A stretch of 64,000 nucleotides of DNA, taken from assembly GCA_016936455.1 (NCBI GenBank), contig JAFGXV010000003.1:115544-179543 (forward strand), given 5' to 3'. The position numbers and the translations under genes are program-made. The stretch is from Desulfuromonadaceae bacterium (GTDB lineage: Bacteria; Desulfobacterota; Desulfuromonadia; Desulfuromonadales; Desulfuromonadaceae). How positions within the stretch are numbered: the first letter of the stretch is position 1; each line of letters opens with the position of its first letter. The notes under the pieces are model-generated. The model was given only the letters and a program-made list of their open reading frames with translations. It was not told where the DNA came from and did no database searches. Positions 46,722 to 54,381 of the stretch are shown in pieces.

Positions 46722-47651
46722 ATGCCACACTCCTGCTGCCTGCAGATTCGCAATCTGAGTACCTACTTCTTCACCAAACCACTGATCAAAGCAGTCCGTG
46801 AGCTGGATCTGGAGTTGCACAGCGGACGGACACTGGCGCTGGTCGGAGAGTCAGGCTGCGGCAAATCCATGACCGCCCTCTCCATCTTGCGGCTGGTACC
46901 GCCACCAGGACGTACGGTCAGCGGCCAGATTCTGCTCGGGAGCGAAGATCTCCTCAGCCTGCGTCAGGAAGAGATGCAGCGCATCCGCGGCAACCGCATC
47001 GCCATGATCTTCCAGGACCCGATGACGGCCCTTAACCCGGTTTTCACCGTCGGCAGCCAAATCATTGAGGTTCTGCGTCTTCATCTCGGCCTGACCCAGC
47101 TGCAAGCCCGGGACCGAGCCGCTGAGCTGCTGCACCAGGTCGGCATGGCCGCTCCACACCAGCGGTTGAGCGACTACCCCCACCAGCTCTCCGGCGGCAT
47201 GCGGCAGCGCGCAATGATCGCCATGGCACTGGCTTGCGATCCGGACATTCTTATCGCGGATGAACCAACCACAGCACTGGACGTCACCATACAGGCCCAG
47301 ATCATGGCCCTGCTTTCCAGTCTGCAGCAACAACGCAACATGTCGCTGCTGCTGATCAGCCACGATCTCGGCATCGTGGCACAGCACGCAGATCAGGTTG
47401 CCATGATGTACGACGGCATGATCGTGGAGCAGGCGGATACCCTCGCCCTGTTCGACGACCCTCAACACCCCTACACCCGACACCTGCTGACCTGCATCCC
47501 CGGCCGACGCTCAGCCAACAGGCCTCACGCCCACATTCACAGCAGCGAGGATTTCTGGCAGCAGTGCCCCGAAGCCTATCGCCCGCTGCCAACCCGCCTC
47601 CCTCCCCTGCAATCGGTACGCACCGACCATCAGGTCCGCCGGTGGAGCTGA
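46722..47651 (+). CDS. oligopeptide/dipeptide-type ABC transporter ATPase, DppD-like
   Basis: A 309-residue ATPase of the Opp/Dpp/Nik class. Walker A is GESGCGKS, the Q-loop is [14 protein letters not shown], the ABC signature is [15 protein letters not shown], Walker B is [12 protein letters not shown], and the H-loop is LLLISHDLG. The C-terminal Cys-rich oligo-HPN tail (here [12 protein letters not shown]) is shortened and lacks the usual CxxRC pattern. No permease or binding-protein gene is in the window. It precedes a second ATPase by 4 bases. Confidence 0.88.
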   Translation: MPHSCCLQIRNLSTYFFTKPLIKAVRELDLELHSGRTLALVGESGCGKSMTALSILRLVPPPGRTVSGQILLGSEDLLSLRQEEMQRIRGNRIAMIFQDPMTALNPVFTVGSQIIEVLRLHLGLTQLQARDRAAELLHQVGMAAPHQRLSDYPHQLSGGMRQRAMIAMALACDPDILIADEPTTALDVTIQAQIMALLSSLQQQRNMSLLLISHDLGIVAQHADQVAMMYDGMIVEQADTLALFDDPQHPYTRHLLTCIPGRRSANRPHAHIHSSEDFWQQCPEAYRPLPTRLPPLQSVRTDHQVRRWS

Positions 47652-47655
47652 ACCC

Positions 47656-48636
47656 ATGACAAAACTGCTTGAGGTGAACGGAATCTGCAAAAGTTTTGCC
47701 GTCAGCCCGGCCCCGGGGCAGAAAAGCCAGCGGCTGCAGGCCGTCGACGACGTGTCTTTTTCGATGCTGCCCGGAGAAACCCTCGGCCTGGTCGGAGAAT
47801 CCGGTTGCGGAAAATCAACATTGGCCAAGCTGCTTATGGGACTGCTGGAGCCTGACAGGGGGGCTGTGCACTTTCAGGGCCTCCCCTTAAGCGGGCTGTC
47901 GCGCCGGCAGCGCCGCCCACTACTGCGCAAGGTCCAGATGATCTTTCAGGACCCCTATGCCTCTCTCAACCCCCGCATGAACGTGGAGGCCATCCTCAGC
48001 GAGCCCTATATTATCCACAACCGGCCGCAGGACGCAGGACAGGGCGTGCAACAGCTCCTCGACGCCGTCGGTCTGCCGCAGGAAGCCCGATTCCGCTTTC
48101 CTCACGAATTTTCCGGTGGCCAGCGGCAGCGCATCGGCATTGCCCGCGCTCTGGCACTGAAACCAGACCTGATTATCGCCGATGAACCCGTCTCGGCGCT
48201 GGATCTGTCTATTCAGGCTCAGATTCTGGACCTTCTGCGCGAGTTGCAACAGCAGTATCAGCTCAGTTACCTGCTGATTTCTCACGACCTGTCCGTTATC
48301 CGCGAACTGTGCCAACGGGTGGCGGTCATGTACCTTGGTCGACTGGTTGAGATCGCTCCGGTCTCAGACTTTTTCCACCGGCCCCGCCATCCCTACAGTG
48401 AAATGCTGCTCAAAGCCCTGCCGATTGCCGACCCCCGTCACCCACAGCACGCCTTGCCAGCGGGCGAAATCCCCTCGGCCCTAGCACCGCCTGCCGGCTG
48501 CTCTTTTCACCCGCGCTGCCCCTACCGAGAACAAGAGTGCCAGACATCTGCACCAGCATTGACATCACTGGGCAATGACCATTTCGCTGCCTGCCACGTT
48601 GCCGAGAAGCTGTTTCTGGATGGACTTTCCACTTGA
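47656..48636 (+). CDS. oligopeptide/dipeptide-type ABC transporter ATPase, DppF-like
   Basis: A 326-residue ATPase. Walker A is GESGCGKST, the Q-loop is MIFQDPYASLNPRM, the signature is FSGGQRQRIGIARAL, Walker B is LIIADEPVSALD. The complete oligo-HPN C-terminus PAGCSFHPRCPYREQEC is present; in this subfamily it can bind an iron-sulfur cluster or stabilise the dimer. It pairs with the preceding ATPase to energise uptake of peptides or similar solutes; the transmembrane parts must lie elsewhere. An 18-bp palindrome begins 6 bases after its stop. Confidence 0.88.
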   Translation: MTKLLEVNGICKSFAVSPAPGQKSQRLQAVDDVSFSMLPGETLGLVGESGCGKSTLAKLLMGLLEPDRGAVHFQGLPLSGLSRRQRRPLLRKVQMIFQDPYASLNPRMNVEAILSEPYIIHNRPQDAGQGVQQLLDAVGLPQEARFRFPHEFSGGQRQRIGIARALALKPDLIIADEPVSALDLSIQAQILDLLRELQQQYQLSYLLISHDLSVIRELCQRVAVMYLGRLVEIAPVSDFFHRPRHPYSEMLLKALPIADPRHPQHALPAGEIPSALAPPAGCSFHPRCPYREQECQTSAPALTSLGNDHFAACHVAEKLFLDGLST

Positions 48637-48641
48637 CAGGA

Positions 48642-48659
48642 TGTGCCACACTTGGCACA
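48642..48659 (+). promoter_or_regulatory. 18-bp palindrome upstream of the FeS/sigma-54 regulator gene
   Basis: TGTGCCA-CACT-TGGCACA is a perfect 7-bp inverted repeat, 52-69 bases before the regulator's ATG. A 14/18 match occurs at 51022-51039 ahead of a sigma-54 promoter. The size and symmetry fit an upstream activator site for a Fis-type HTH dimer. Confidence 0.55.
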
Positions 48660-48710
48660 GTCCCAGAAGAAGCTGAGGATCACTTCCCCTTTCAGCCCCT
48701 CCGGAGACCG

Positions 48711-50993
48711 ATGAACCTGATTCGAACCATCAAGGACCGTTGCCGCAAATGTTACGCCTGCGTCCGCAATTGCCCGGTCAAGGCCATCAAGGTCAAAGAG
48801 CACTACGCTGAAGTGATCCACTCGCGCTGCATCGGCTGCGGGAAATGTATTGCCGTCTGCACCCAGAACGCCAAAGTCATCGCCGACAGCAGCGAAGAAA
48901 CACGCTGCCTGTTGCAGAATGAGAAAAAGACTATTGCCGTCCTCGGCTCGTCCTACCCTGCCTTTTTCCAGGAGACTACTCCGGGCCAACTGGTCACCGG
49001 CCTGAAGCGACTGGGATTCAACGAAGTCCATCAAGGATCATCCGGCGTTGAACTGCTGGCGGACTCCTATCGCGAGCAACTGGAACATCCCGGCGACCAA
49101 CCGCTGATCACGACCCATTGTCCGACCATTGTTGACCTGATTGAACGCCACTACCCACAACTGCTCAGAAACCTGATGCCTCTGGTTTCACCCATGATTG
49201 CGGTCGGGCGCTACCTGAAAGCCTGTCACGGCCCGAAAACTCAGGTGGTCTACATCAGCTCATGCATTGCCGGCAAATTCGAAATCTTTGCCGAGCCCGT
49301 CGCCGGCGCTGTCGATGTGGTGCTGACATACAAGGAACTCAGCCAGATGTTCCAGCAACAGCGCCTTGACCTCACGCGCCTCGGCCGTACGCCCTTTGAC
49401 GGACTGCGCCCCGGGCACGGATGCCTTTTTCCTATCAGCGGAGGGCCGTTTCAGGTATTCAACATTCAGGACGATTTCTTCCAACCGCGCTACATCTCGG
49501 CAGAAGGCGAGGAGAACTCCCTTGAGATCATCCGTGACCTGGCCGCAGGCCGCATTCAGGCCCACCTGGTCGACATCCGCTTCTGCAACGGCGGCTGCAT
49601 TGGGGGCCCCGGCCGCAACAATCGCCTGACCACGTTTGCCAAGCAGACCCTGATCCACAAACACTTTCAGCGAACGGATATCAGCTACAAAGACCAGGCC
49701 TGCTACAGTGGCACTCCGGCCGGACTCGATTTTTCCCGGACCTTTCGCAACAAATACAAGCGTCTCGACCTGCCCAGCGGCGACAGTATCCGTAAAATTC
49801 TGCAACAGACCAATAAGCACACCGAGCAGGACGAGCTGGATTGCGGCGGTTGCGGCTACCGCACCTGCCGTGAACACGCCATCGCCGTCTATCAAGGGCT
49901 GGCGGACAACAATATGTGCCTGCCCTACTCGCTCAAGCGTCTCCAGGATGACCAGGTTTTGCTAACCCAGAAGTACGAACTGGCCCAACATGCCCTATCG
50001 CAGGAATTTGGCGAAGTCACCCTGATCGGCAAGGATCAGCATACGCTGGAAGTGCTCAATCTGATTCACCAGGTTGGCCCGACCCTGACCACGGTTCTCA
50101 TCCGTGGCGAAAGCGGCACCGGCAAAGAGCTGACGGCCCGCGCCATTCATCGCATGAGCCCACGGACCGACAAACCGCTGGTCACCCTGAACTGCACCAC
50201 ACTGACGGACAGCCTGCTGGAAAGTGAACTGTTCGGCCATCAGAAGGGCGCCTTCACTGGCGCCCTGACCGACAAAAAGGGATTGTTTGAGGCCGCAAAC
50301 GGGGGGACCATCTTTCTGGATGAGATCGGCGATATCACACCGAAATTGCAGGCGGAACTTCTACGCGTACTCGACAGTGGCGAGATTCGCCCCGTCGGTG
50401 GCAATCAGAACAGGAAAGTTGATGTTCGCCTCATCGCCGCCACCAATAAAAATCTGGAACGTGGCGTTGAAGAGGGTTGGTTCCGGGAAGATCTGTTCTA
50501 CCGCCTGAACGTTTTCGCCATTACCATGCCGCCACTACGCAGCCGTCTTGACTCCCTCGAAGAACTGGTTGAGCATTTTCTGCGCCACACCAGTAAACGG
50601 GTCAACAAGACCATCAACAGCATTGACCGTCGCGCCATCGAAGCCATGCGACTCTACAAATGGCCCGGCAACATTCGAGAATTGCAGAACATCATCGAGC
50701 GTGCCGCTGTTTTAACCCAGGACAGCAGCATTCACCTGGAAAATCTTCCCGTTATCTTCACCGAACTGCTTGGCCACCATGGCAGCCCGGAAGATGTTGA
50801 CCTGTCGTTGCGGCACAGCCTGGAGAAACAGGTGGTTCACATCGAAAAAGGCCTGCTGAAAAGTTACCTGGAGAAAACCGGCGGCAATGTCTCTGAAGCA
50901 GCGCGACTCGCCCAGATGCCACGCCGCAGCTTCTACCGCCTGCTCGAGCGCCATGGCCTGAAGAGTTCTGAGTTTAAAAACGCTTCACAGTGA
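48711..50993 (+). CDS. sigma-54 activator with ferredoxin and [FeFe]-hydrogenase-like sensor domains
   Basis: A 760-residue fusion. Order: two [4Fe-4S] ferredoxin motifs (Cys 11/14/17/21 and 40/43/46/50); an Fe-hydrogenase large-subunit-like domain (about 70-330) retaining the H-cluster ligands Cys137 (THCPT), Cys185 (SSCIAGKFE), Cys292 and Cys296 (FCNGGCIGG); a third FeS domain (CGGCGYRTC, Cys 378/381/386/403); a sigma-54 AAA+ domain with [14 protein letters not shown] and Walker [11 protein letters not shown]; and a C-terminal Fis HTH ([20 protein letters not shown]). The proton-relay Cys of true hydrogenases (TSCCP) is His136, and the conserved Lys of the second motif is Gly188, pointing to sensing, not catalysis. 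The ATG has GGAG 4 bases upstream. Likely senses redox state or H2; inferred. Confidence 0.88.
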   Translation: MNLIRTIKDRCRKCYACVRNCPVKAIKVKEHYAEVIHSRCIGCGKCIAVCTQNAKVIADSSEETRCLLQNEKKTIAVLGSSYPAFFQETTPGQLVTGLKRLGFNEVHQGSSGVELLADSYREQLEHPGDQPLITTHCPTIVDLIERHYPQLLRNLMPLVSPMIAVGRYLKACHGPKTQVVYISSCIAGKFEIFAEPVAGAVDVVLTYKELSQMFQQQRLDLTRLGRTPFDGLRPGHGCLFPISGGPFQVFNIQDDFFQPRYISAEGEENSLEIIRDLAAGRIQAHLVDIRFCNGGCIGGPGRNNRLTTFAKQTLIHKHFQRTDISYKDQACYSGTPAGLDFSRTFRNKYKRLDLPSGDSIRKILQQTNKHTEQDELDCGGCGYRTCREHAIAVYQGLADNNMCLPYSLKRLQDDQVLLTQKYELAQHALSQEFGEVTLIGKDQHTLEVLNLIHQVGPTLTTVLIRGESGTGKELTARAIHRMSPRTDKPLVTLNCTTLTDSLLESELFGHQKGAFTGALTDKKGLFEAANGGTIFLDEIGDITPKLQAELLRVLDSGEIRPVGGNQNRKVDVRLIAATNKNLERGVEEGWFREDLFYRLNVFAITMPPLRSRLDSLEELVEHFLRHTSKRVNKTINSIDRRAIEAMRLYKWPGNIRELQNIIERAAVLTQDSSIHLENLPVIFTELLGHHGSPEDVDLSLRHSLEKQVVHIEKGLLKSYLEKTGGNVSEAARLAQMPRRSFYRLLERHGLKSSEFKNASQ

Positions 50994-51021
50994 GACAAAA
51001 TCGTCACACAGGACGACAGCA

Positions 51022-51039
51022 AGTGCCACAAATGACACA
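51022..51039 (+). promoter_or_regulatory. candidate activator site upstream of the sigma-54 sRNA promoter
   Basis: AGTGCCACAAATGACACA matches the palindrome at 48642-48659 in 14 of 18 positions, both keeping GTGCCACA and CACA. It sits about 110-125 bases upstream of the -24 element, the usual distance for sigma-54 activators. Confidence 0.5.
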
Positions 51040-51146
51040 ACTATTACCAAAAGTCGGGCACTGTCCCCCTTCCGCACAGCCCCTCACCACCACCATCCGA
51101 TGTGATTTCAATAAGTTGCAGAACAACTCCCAGCAAAATAAAAACA

Positions 51147-51162
51147 TGGCACGGACAATGCT
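51147..51162 (+). promoter_or_regulatory. sigma-54 promoter of the candidate sRNA
   Basis: TGGCACG-gaca-ATGCT fits the -24/-12 consensus TGGCACG-N4-TTGCW, with GG and GC exactly 10 bases apart. The start site is expected near 51173. Confidence 0.7.
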
Positions 51163-51172
51163 TGTAAATGCA

Positions 51173-51279
51173 TCATTATCATTGCCAAGGGAGTCCCATT
51201 TCTATCCCCCCCTAAAACAGAAAGACCTCCCTGATTGTTGCGCCGTCCGGAAACTCTCTCCTCCGGGCGGCGTTTTTTT
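51173..51279 (+). ncRNA. candidate sigma-54-dependent C-rich small RNA
   Basis: About 107 bases between a sigma-54 start site and a strong intrinsic terminator. It contains three C-rich stretches: seven consecutive C at 51206-51212, GACCTCCCTG at 51224-51233, and CTCTCTCC in the terminator loop (51254-51261). The last two are complementary to Shine-Dalgarno sequences. AGGGAG (51188-51193) may pair with CTCCCT (51227-51232). There is no start codon with a ribosome-binding site inside. The remainder of the 416-base gap (50994-51409) holds the activator site upstream and a yebC promoter downstream. Confidence 0.6.
51241..51279 (+). terminator. intrinsic terminator of the candidate sRNA
   Basis: CGCCGTCCGGA and TCCGGGCGGCG form an 11-bp stem (one G-T pair) with a 10-base pyrimidine-rich loop, followed by seven T. 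Confidence 0.85.
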
Positions 51280-51317
51280 ATCCACCCCCCCCCTGCCGAA
51301 CGCTCCCGACATAGAGG

Positions 51318-51347
51318 TTGAGCCTCCGGCCGCCTTCGTGCTAAAGT
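51318..51347 (+). promoter_or_regulatory. probable promoter of yebC-ruvCAB
   Basis: TTGAGC (51318-51323) and TAAAGT (51342-51347) are 18 bases apart, with TGC ahead of the -10. It is downstream of the sRNA terminator, so yebC need not depend on the sigma-54 promoter. Confidence 0.45.
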
Positions 51348-51409
51348 GCCAAGGTTTCACCCGCCCTATCCACACGACAAACGGACATACAAACAGGAGA
51401 TCTTTTACC

Positions 51410-52156
51410 ATGGCAGGACACAGCAAGTGGGCCAACATCAAGCACCGCAAAGGAGCCCAGGACGCCAAACGCGGCAAAATGTTCACCAAACTGATCAAGG
51501 AAATCACCGTTGCGGCCAAAATTGGCGGTGCCGACCTGGAGGCCAATCCGCGTCTACGTACTGCTGTCGACAACGCAAAAGGCAACAACATGCCCAAAGA
51601 CACCATTGACCGCGCCATCAAAAAAGGCATCGGCGAATTGGACGGTGTCAATTATGAGGAAGGAACCATGGAGGGCTATGGCCCGGGTGGCGTTGCCGTA
51701 CTGGTTGAAATTCTGACCGACAACCGGACACGCACCGTCGCCGATGTGCGCCATGCTTTTTCCAAACATGGGGGCAGCCTTGGCGTCGATGGATCTGTTG
51801 CCTTTCAATTTGACCGTAAAGGGCTACTGACCTTCGCCAAGGAGGTGGACTTTGACTCCCTGTTCGAAGCAGCCCTAGAAGCAGGAGCAGAAGACGTCAA
51901 AGATGAAGGCGACGCCTACGAAGTTGTGACCGACCCCAGTGACTTTGCCGCAGTACGCGACAGCCTGGCTGAGCACGGCTTGAATTTCGAGACAGCGGAA
52001 CTGACCTTCATTCCTCAGAACACCATCGAGCTCGACGAGAAAAAGGCCGAGCAGATGCTCAAGCTGATCGACAAACTGGAAGATAACGATGATGTGCAGA
52101 ATGTGCACACCAACGCCGACATTTCCGACGACGTTCTGACGGCTATTTTAGGTTAA
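51410..52156 (+). CDS. yebC: YebC/PmpR family regulatory protein
   Basis: A 248-residue protein, the standard length, starting [23 protein letters not shown] as in nearly all members. Further conserved parts are [28 protein letters not shown] and [24 protein letters not shown] [23 protein letters not shown]. YebC proteins are reported as transcription regulators and, more recently, as translation factors easing polyproline stalling. An open frame extends far upstream but has no support. The gene heads the ruvCAB cluster, a common arrangement. Confidence 0.95.
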   Translation: MAGHSKWANIKHRKGAQDAKRGKMFTKLIKEITVAAKIGGADLEANPRLRTAVDNAKGNNMPKDTIDRAIKKGIGELDGVNYEEGTMEGYGPGGVAVLVEILTDNRTRTVADVRHAFSKHGGSLGVDGSVAFQFDRKGLLTFAKEVDFDSLFEAALEAGAEDVKDEGDAYEVVTDPSDFAAVRDSLAEHGLNFETAELTFIPQNTIELDEKKAEQMLKLIDKLEDNDDVQNVHTNADISDDVLTAILG

Positions 52157-52164
52157 ACCACCCG

Positions 52165-52659
52165 ATGCGCATCCTCGGGGTGGATCCCGGCACGCGGGTG
52201 ACCGGTTACGGGCTGGTCGAAAAACAGGGCAACCGCCTGCTTCATGTCGACAATGGCGTCATCTACACCAGCAGCAGCGACGCGCTGCCGCAGCGGCTGA
52301 AGCGGATCTGCGACGGATTAAGCGCCATCATTGAACAGTATCGCCCGGATGCCATGGCCATCGAAAACGTCTTCGTCTCCAAAAACGCCCTGTCGGCGCT
52401 GAAACTCGGCCAAGCCCGTGGTGCGGCCATCGTCGCCGGCGTTCAGGCGGGGTTGCCGGTGTATGAGTACAGTGCCCTTCAGGTCAAGAGTGCCGTGGTC
52501 GGCTACGGCAAGGCAGCTAAGCCACAGGTTCAGCAAATGGTAAAAGCCCTGATTCGCCTGCCGGAGGTTGCCCAAGAAGACGCATCGGACGCCCTGGCTG
52601 TCGCCATTTGCCACGCCAACAGTTTCCACTTCAACCAGCGTCTGGCTACGAAACCATGA
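52165..52659 (+). CDS. ruvC: Holliday junction resolvase RuvC
   Basis: A 164-residue endonuclease. The catalytic acidic residues are visible: Asp7 in [14 protein letters not shown], Glu in [10 protein letters not shown], and the Asp pair in [13 protein letters not shown]. RuvC cuts Holliday junctions symmetrically as a dimer working with RuvAB, encoded next. Confidence 0.96.
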   Translation: MRILGVDPGTRVTGYGLVEKQGNRLLHVDNGVIYTSSSDALPQRLKRICDGLSAIIEQYRPDAMAIENVFVSKNALSALKLGQARGAAIVAGVQAGLPVYEYSALQVKSAVVGYGKAAKPQVQQMVKALIRLPEVAQEDASDALAVAICHANSFHFNQRLATKP

Positions 52660-52678
52660 AACCCGCGGAGACACCCCG

Positions 52679-53287
52679 ATGATCGCCATGCTGACAGGGG
52701 AGCTGGCTCACAAGAGCCCGGACTATATCATCATCTGTGTCCAGGGAGTCGGCTACCGTGTCTTCCTGCCACTTTCGAGCTATTACGAACTGCCGGAAAG
52801 TGGCCAGGTCAGCCTGCATATCTACACCCATGTCCGCGAAGAGATGCTGCACCTCTATGGCTTTCTTGCCCCGGCAGAAAAAGAGATGTTCATCCTGCTG
52901 CTGACCATCTCTGGCATTGGCCCCAAAGTGGCCCTGAACATCCTCTCTCACATGTCGAGCCAAGCGCTGCAGCAGGCGCTGCTCAATGAGGACATCAAAA
53001 CGCTGTCGACACTGCCGGGGATTGGCAAAAAAACGGCAGAGCGCCTAATTCTTGAACTGCGGGAAAAGGTCGCCAAGCTGGCCCCCATGCACAGGCAGCA
53101 GGCCGCCTCGGCGCAGGCAAACGGCGGGCCAGAACCGGAGAGCATCTCCGACGACGTGCTCAGCGCCCTGCTCAGCCTTGGCTACAAGGAAAAGCAGGCC
53201 CGAACCGTCCTGGCCGAACTCAAGGACTTGGAAAACGCGACAACAGAAAACCTGCTGCGGGCAGCGCTGCAACGGCTCACCCGCTAA
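52679..53287 (+). CDS. ruvA: Holliday junction branch migration protein RuvA
   Basis: A 202-residue protein: OB domain at the N-terminus (MIAMLTGELAHKSPDYIIICVQGVGYRV), helix-hairpin-helix region (LTISGIGPKVALNIL and LSTLPGIGKKTAERLILEL), and the mobile C-terminal domain III (SDDVLSALLSLGYKEKQARTVLAEL) that contacts RuvB. The ATG at 52679 has GGAG 8 bases upstream. Confidence 0.96.
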   Translation: MIAMLTGELAHKSPDYIIICVQGVGYRVFLPLSSYYELPESGQVSLHIYTHVREEMLHLYGFLAPAEKEMFILLLTISGIGPKVALNILSHMSSQALQQALLNEDIKTLSTLPGIGKKTAERLILELREKVAKLAPMHRQQAASAQANGGPEPESISDDVLSALLSLGYKEKQARTVLAELKDLENATTENLLRAALQRLTR

Positions 53288-53356
53288 CCTGAACCAACAA
53301 TCCCGACTCGCCACCTCGGCGTCTGCTGATGATTTCGGATCAGCCAAGGAGCTTCC

Positions 53357-54379
53357 ATGTCAGAGCGACTGATCACCGCCGAATGCGCCGGCGATGATGA
53401 CCACTTCGACAACCCCCTGCGCCCACGGACCCTGGCTGAATACATCGGCCAGCACAAGGCGAAAGAAAACCTCGACGTTTTCATTCAGGCAGCTCGGCAG
53501 CGTGGCGAAGCACTGGACCATGTGCTCTTTTATGGCCCTCCGGGACTGGGGAAAACAACGCTGGCCCACATCATTGCCAGCGAAATGGGTGTCAATATCA
53601 AGAGTACGTCGGGCCCGGTCATCGAAAAGGCGGGCGACCTGGCCGCTATTCTGACCAACCTTGAAGCCGGTGACGTCCTGTTTATCGACGAAATCCATCG
53701 CCTTTCTCCCGTGGTCGAAGAAATCCTCTATCCGGCCATGGAAGATTATCAGATCGACATCCTCATCGGCCAGGGACCCTCGGCACGGACCATCAAGCTC
53801 GATCTGCCTCACTTCACCCTGGTCGGTGCGACAACGCGCGCCGGGCTGCTTTCCTCCCCGCTCCGCGACCGCTTCGGCGTCCTGAGCCGGCTGCAATTTT
53901 ACAGCCACGACGAACTCTCCACAATCATCCGTCGCAGTGCTGACATTCTCCAGGTCCGCATCGACAGTGACGGTGCTCTGGAAATTGCCCGCCGCAGCCG
54001 GGGCACGCCACGCATTGCCAATCGACTTCTGCGGCGAGTCCGCGACTTTGCCCAGATTCACAGCAACGGCCAGATCTCGTGCCAGGTCGCCGACATGGCA
54101 TTGATCCGCCTGGAGGTCGACAGCCGCGGTTTCGACCATATGGACAGTCTCATGCTGCTGACTATTATCGACAAATTTGCCGGGGGCCCCGTCGGGCTCG
54201 ACACCCTTGCCGCTGCCATCGGAGAAGAGAAGGATACGATTGAGGAAGTCATTGAGCCCTATCTGCTGCAACAGGGCTACATCAGCCGCACCCCGCGCGG
54301 ACGCATTGTGACAGAGCTGGCCTACCGCCACTTTGACCGCCGCCCCGCCCAGCCTGATCAGCCCCTGTTTGACCGGTAA
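53357..54379 (+). CDS. ruvB: Holliday junction branch migration ATPase RuvB
   Basis: A 340-residue AAA+ motor. Walker A is [15 protein letters not shown], Walker B is [10 protein letters not shown], sensor 1 is [20 protein letters not shown], and the C-terminal winged helix carries [21 protein letters not shown] lies 5 bases before the ATG. RuvB hexamers drive branch migration with RuvA. Confidence 0.97.
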   Translation: MSERLITAECAGDDDHFDNPLRPRTLAEYIGQHKAKENLDVFIQAARQRGEALDHVLFYGPPGLGKTTLAHIIASEMGVNIKSTSGPVIEKAGDLAAILTNLEAGDVLFIDEIHRLSPVVEEILYPAMEDYQIDILIGQGPSARTIKLDLPHFTLVGATTRAGLLSSPLRDRFGVLSRLQFYSHDELSTIIRRSADILQVRIDSDGALEIARRSRGTPRIANRLLRRVRDFAQIHSNGQISCQVADMALIRLEVDSRGFDHMDSLMLLTIIDKFAGGPVGLDTLAAAIGEEKDTIEEVIEPYLLQQGYISRTPRGRIVTELAYRHFDRRPAQPDQPLFDR

Positions 54380-54381
54380 TC

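Noticed and set aside
50990..51409. N-terminal extension of YebC by about 140 residues in an open frame
   Set aside because: The extension covers a sigma-54 promoter and an intrinsic terminator, has no ribosome-binding site, and every YebC family member starts MAGHSKW or similar, here at 51410.
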